Part shown: positions 7,002 through 7,017 of the stretch, one piece after another
Position numbering within the stretch: position 1 is the stretch's first letter
How the letters are laid out: each line of letters starts with the position of its first letter
From: Chloroflexota bacterium
GTDB taxonomy: Bacteria; Chloroflexota; UBA4733
Assembly: GCA_025980355.1 (NCBI GenBank)
Contig: JAICXR010000177.1
Coordinates: 1-7,017, forward strand
Reading direction: 5' to 3'
DNA length: 7,017 nucleotides
Notes under the pieces: model-generated
The model's input: the letters and a program-made list of their open reading frames with translations, nothing else
Told to the model about the DNA's origin: nothing
The model's database searches: none
Translations under genes and position numbers: made by a program

Positions 7002-7017
7002 AAGGGAGACCGTGCAA
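7002..7017 (+). promoter_or_regulatory. Possible ribosome site and start of a following gene
   Basis: AAGGGAG (7002-7008) is followed after 3 bases by GTG (7012-7014) and the window ends two codons in. The spacing to this GTG is short, so the true start may lie beyond the edge. The product cannot be judged. Confidence 0.25.

Larger units (their letters stand above)
6777..7017 (+). other. Intergenic region after ftsZ, no complete gene
   Basis: I see no complete coding region, tRNA or T-rich terminator here. A 7-bp inverted repeat, CGGCGTG (6799-6805) with CACGCCG (6823-6829) and a 17-base loop, lies just after ftsZ but has no T tract, so it is at best a weak or Rho-type end. CTACGAT occurs twice (around 6858 and 6885) and contains the -10-like TACGAT, but no convincing -35 accompanies either copy. 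Confidence 0.5.

Noticed and set aside
7001..7017. T-box-like AGGGAGACCGTG at the right edge
   Set aside because: It resembles AGGGTGGNACCGCG only if two bases are deleted. A ribosome site before GTG explains it more simply.

Overview
This GC-rich window, with strong G/C preference at third codon positions, carries two divergent units around a 498-base gap (4490-4987). No gene names a taxon outright. The gene set (a [3Fe-4S] GltB, and a Soj-type ParA directly followed by FtsZ away from any division gene cluster) and the composition suggest a GC-rich bacterium, perhaps in Chloroflexota. That placement is a weak guess.

Left part, minus strand, 4489 to the left edge: almost all of gltB, the large subunit of glutamate synthase. 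I read one uninterrupted frame of 1496 codons with every expected catalytic landmark. Only the last few tens of residues run off the window. The long open frames on the opposite strand of this gene are shadows.

The gap holds a probable minus-strand promoter (TTGACG / TATAGC, 4855-4885) and an unrecognised, nearly leaderless minus-strand ORF of up to 117 codons, whose first two thirds look coding. It also holds a hairpin with a T6 tract (4578-4625) that resembles an intrinsic terminator. This hairpin lies between the promoter and gltB, so it is either the terminator of the small gene with read-through, or an attenuator of gltB.

Right part, plus strand: a compact two-gene unit. A 253-residue ParA/Soj-type ATPase (GTG start at 4988) overlaps by 8 bases an FtsZ GTPase of 344 residues (GTG start at 5742). 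FtsZ keeps its GTP-binding and catalytic motifs. It ends at the edge of the folded core, without the usual linker and C-terminal peptide, and has a basic extension of about 35 residues in front of the fold. No parB or parS is visible. I infer a ParA-type positioning ATPase working on, or together with, FtsZ, by analogy with PomZ, MipZ and MinD. This is the most interesting system in the window.

Right edge (6777-7017): no complete gene. There are two strong adjacent hairpins, and competing nested long-range pairings are possible, just in front of a Shine-Dalgarno-like sequence and a GTG at 7012. This may be a structured leader of a gene that starts at or beyond the edge.
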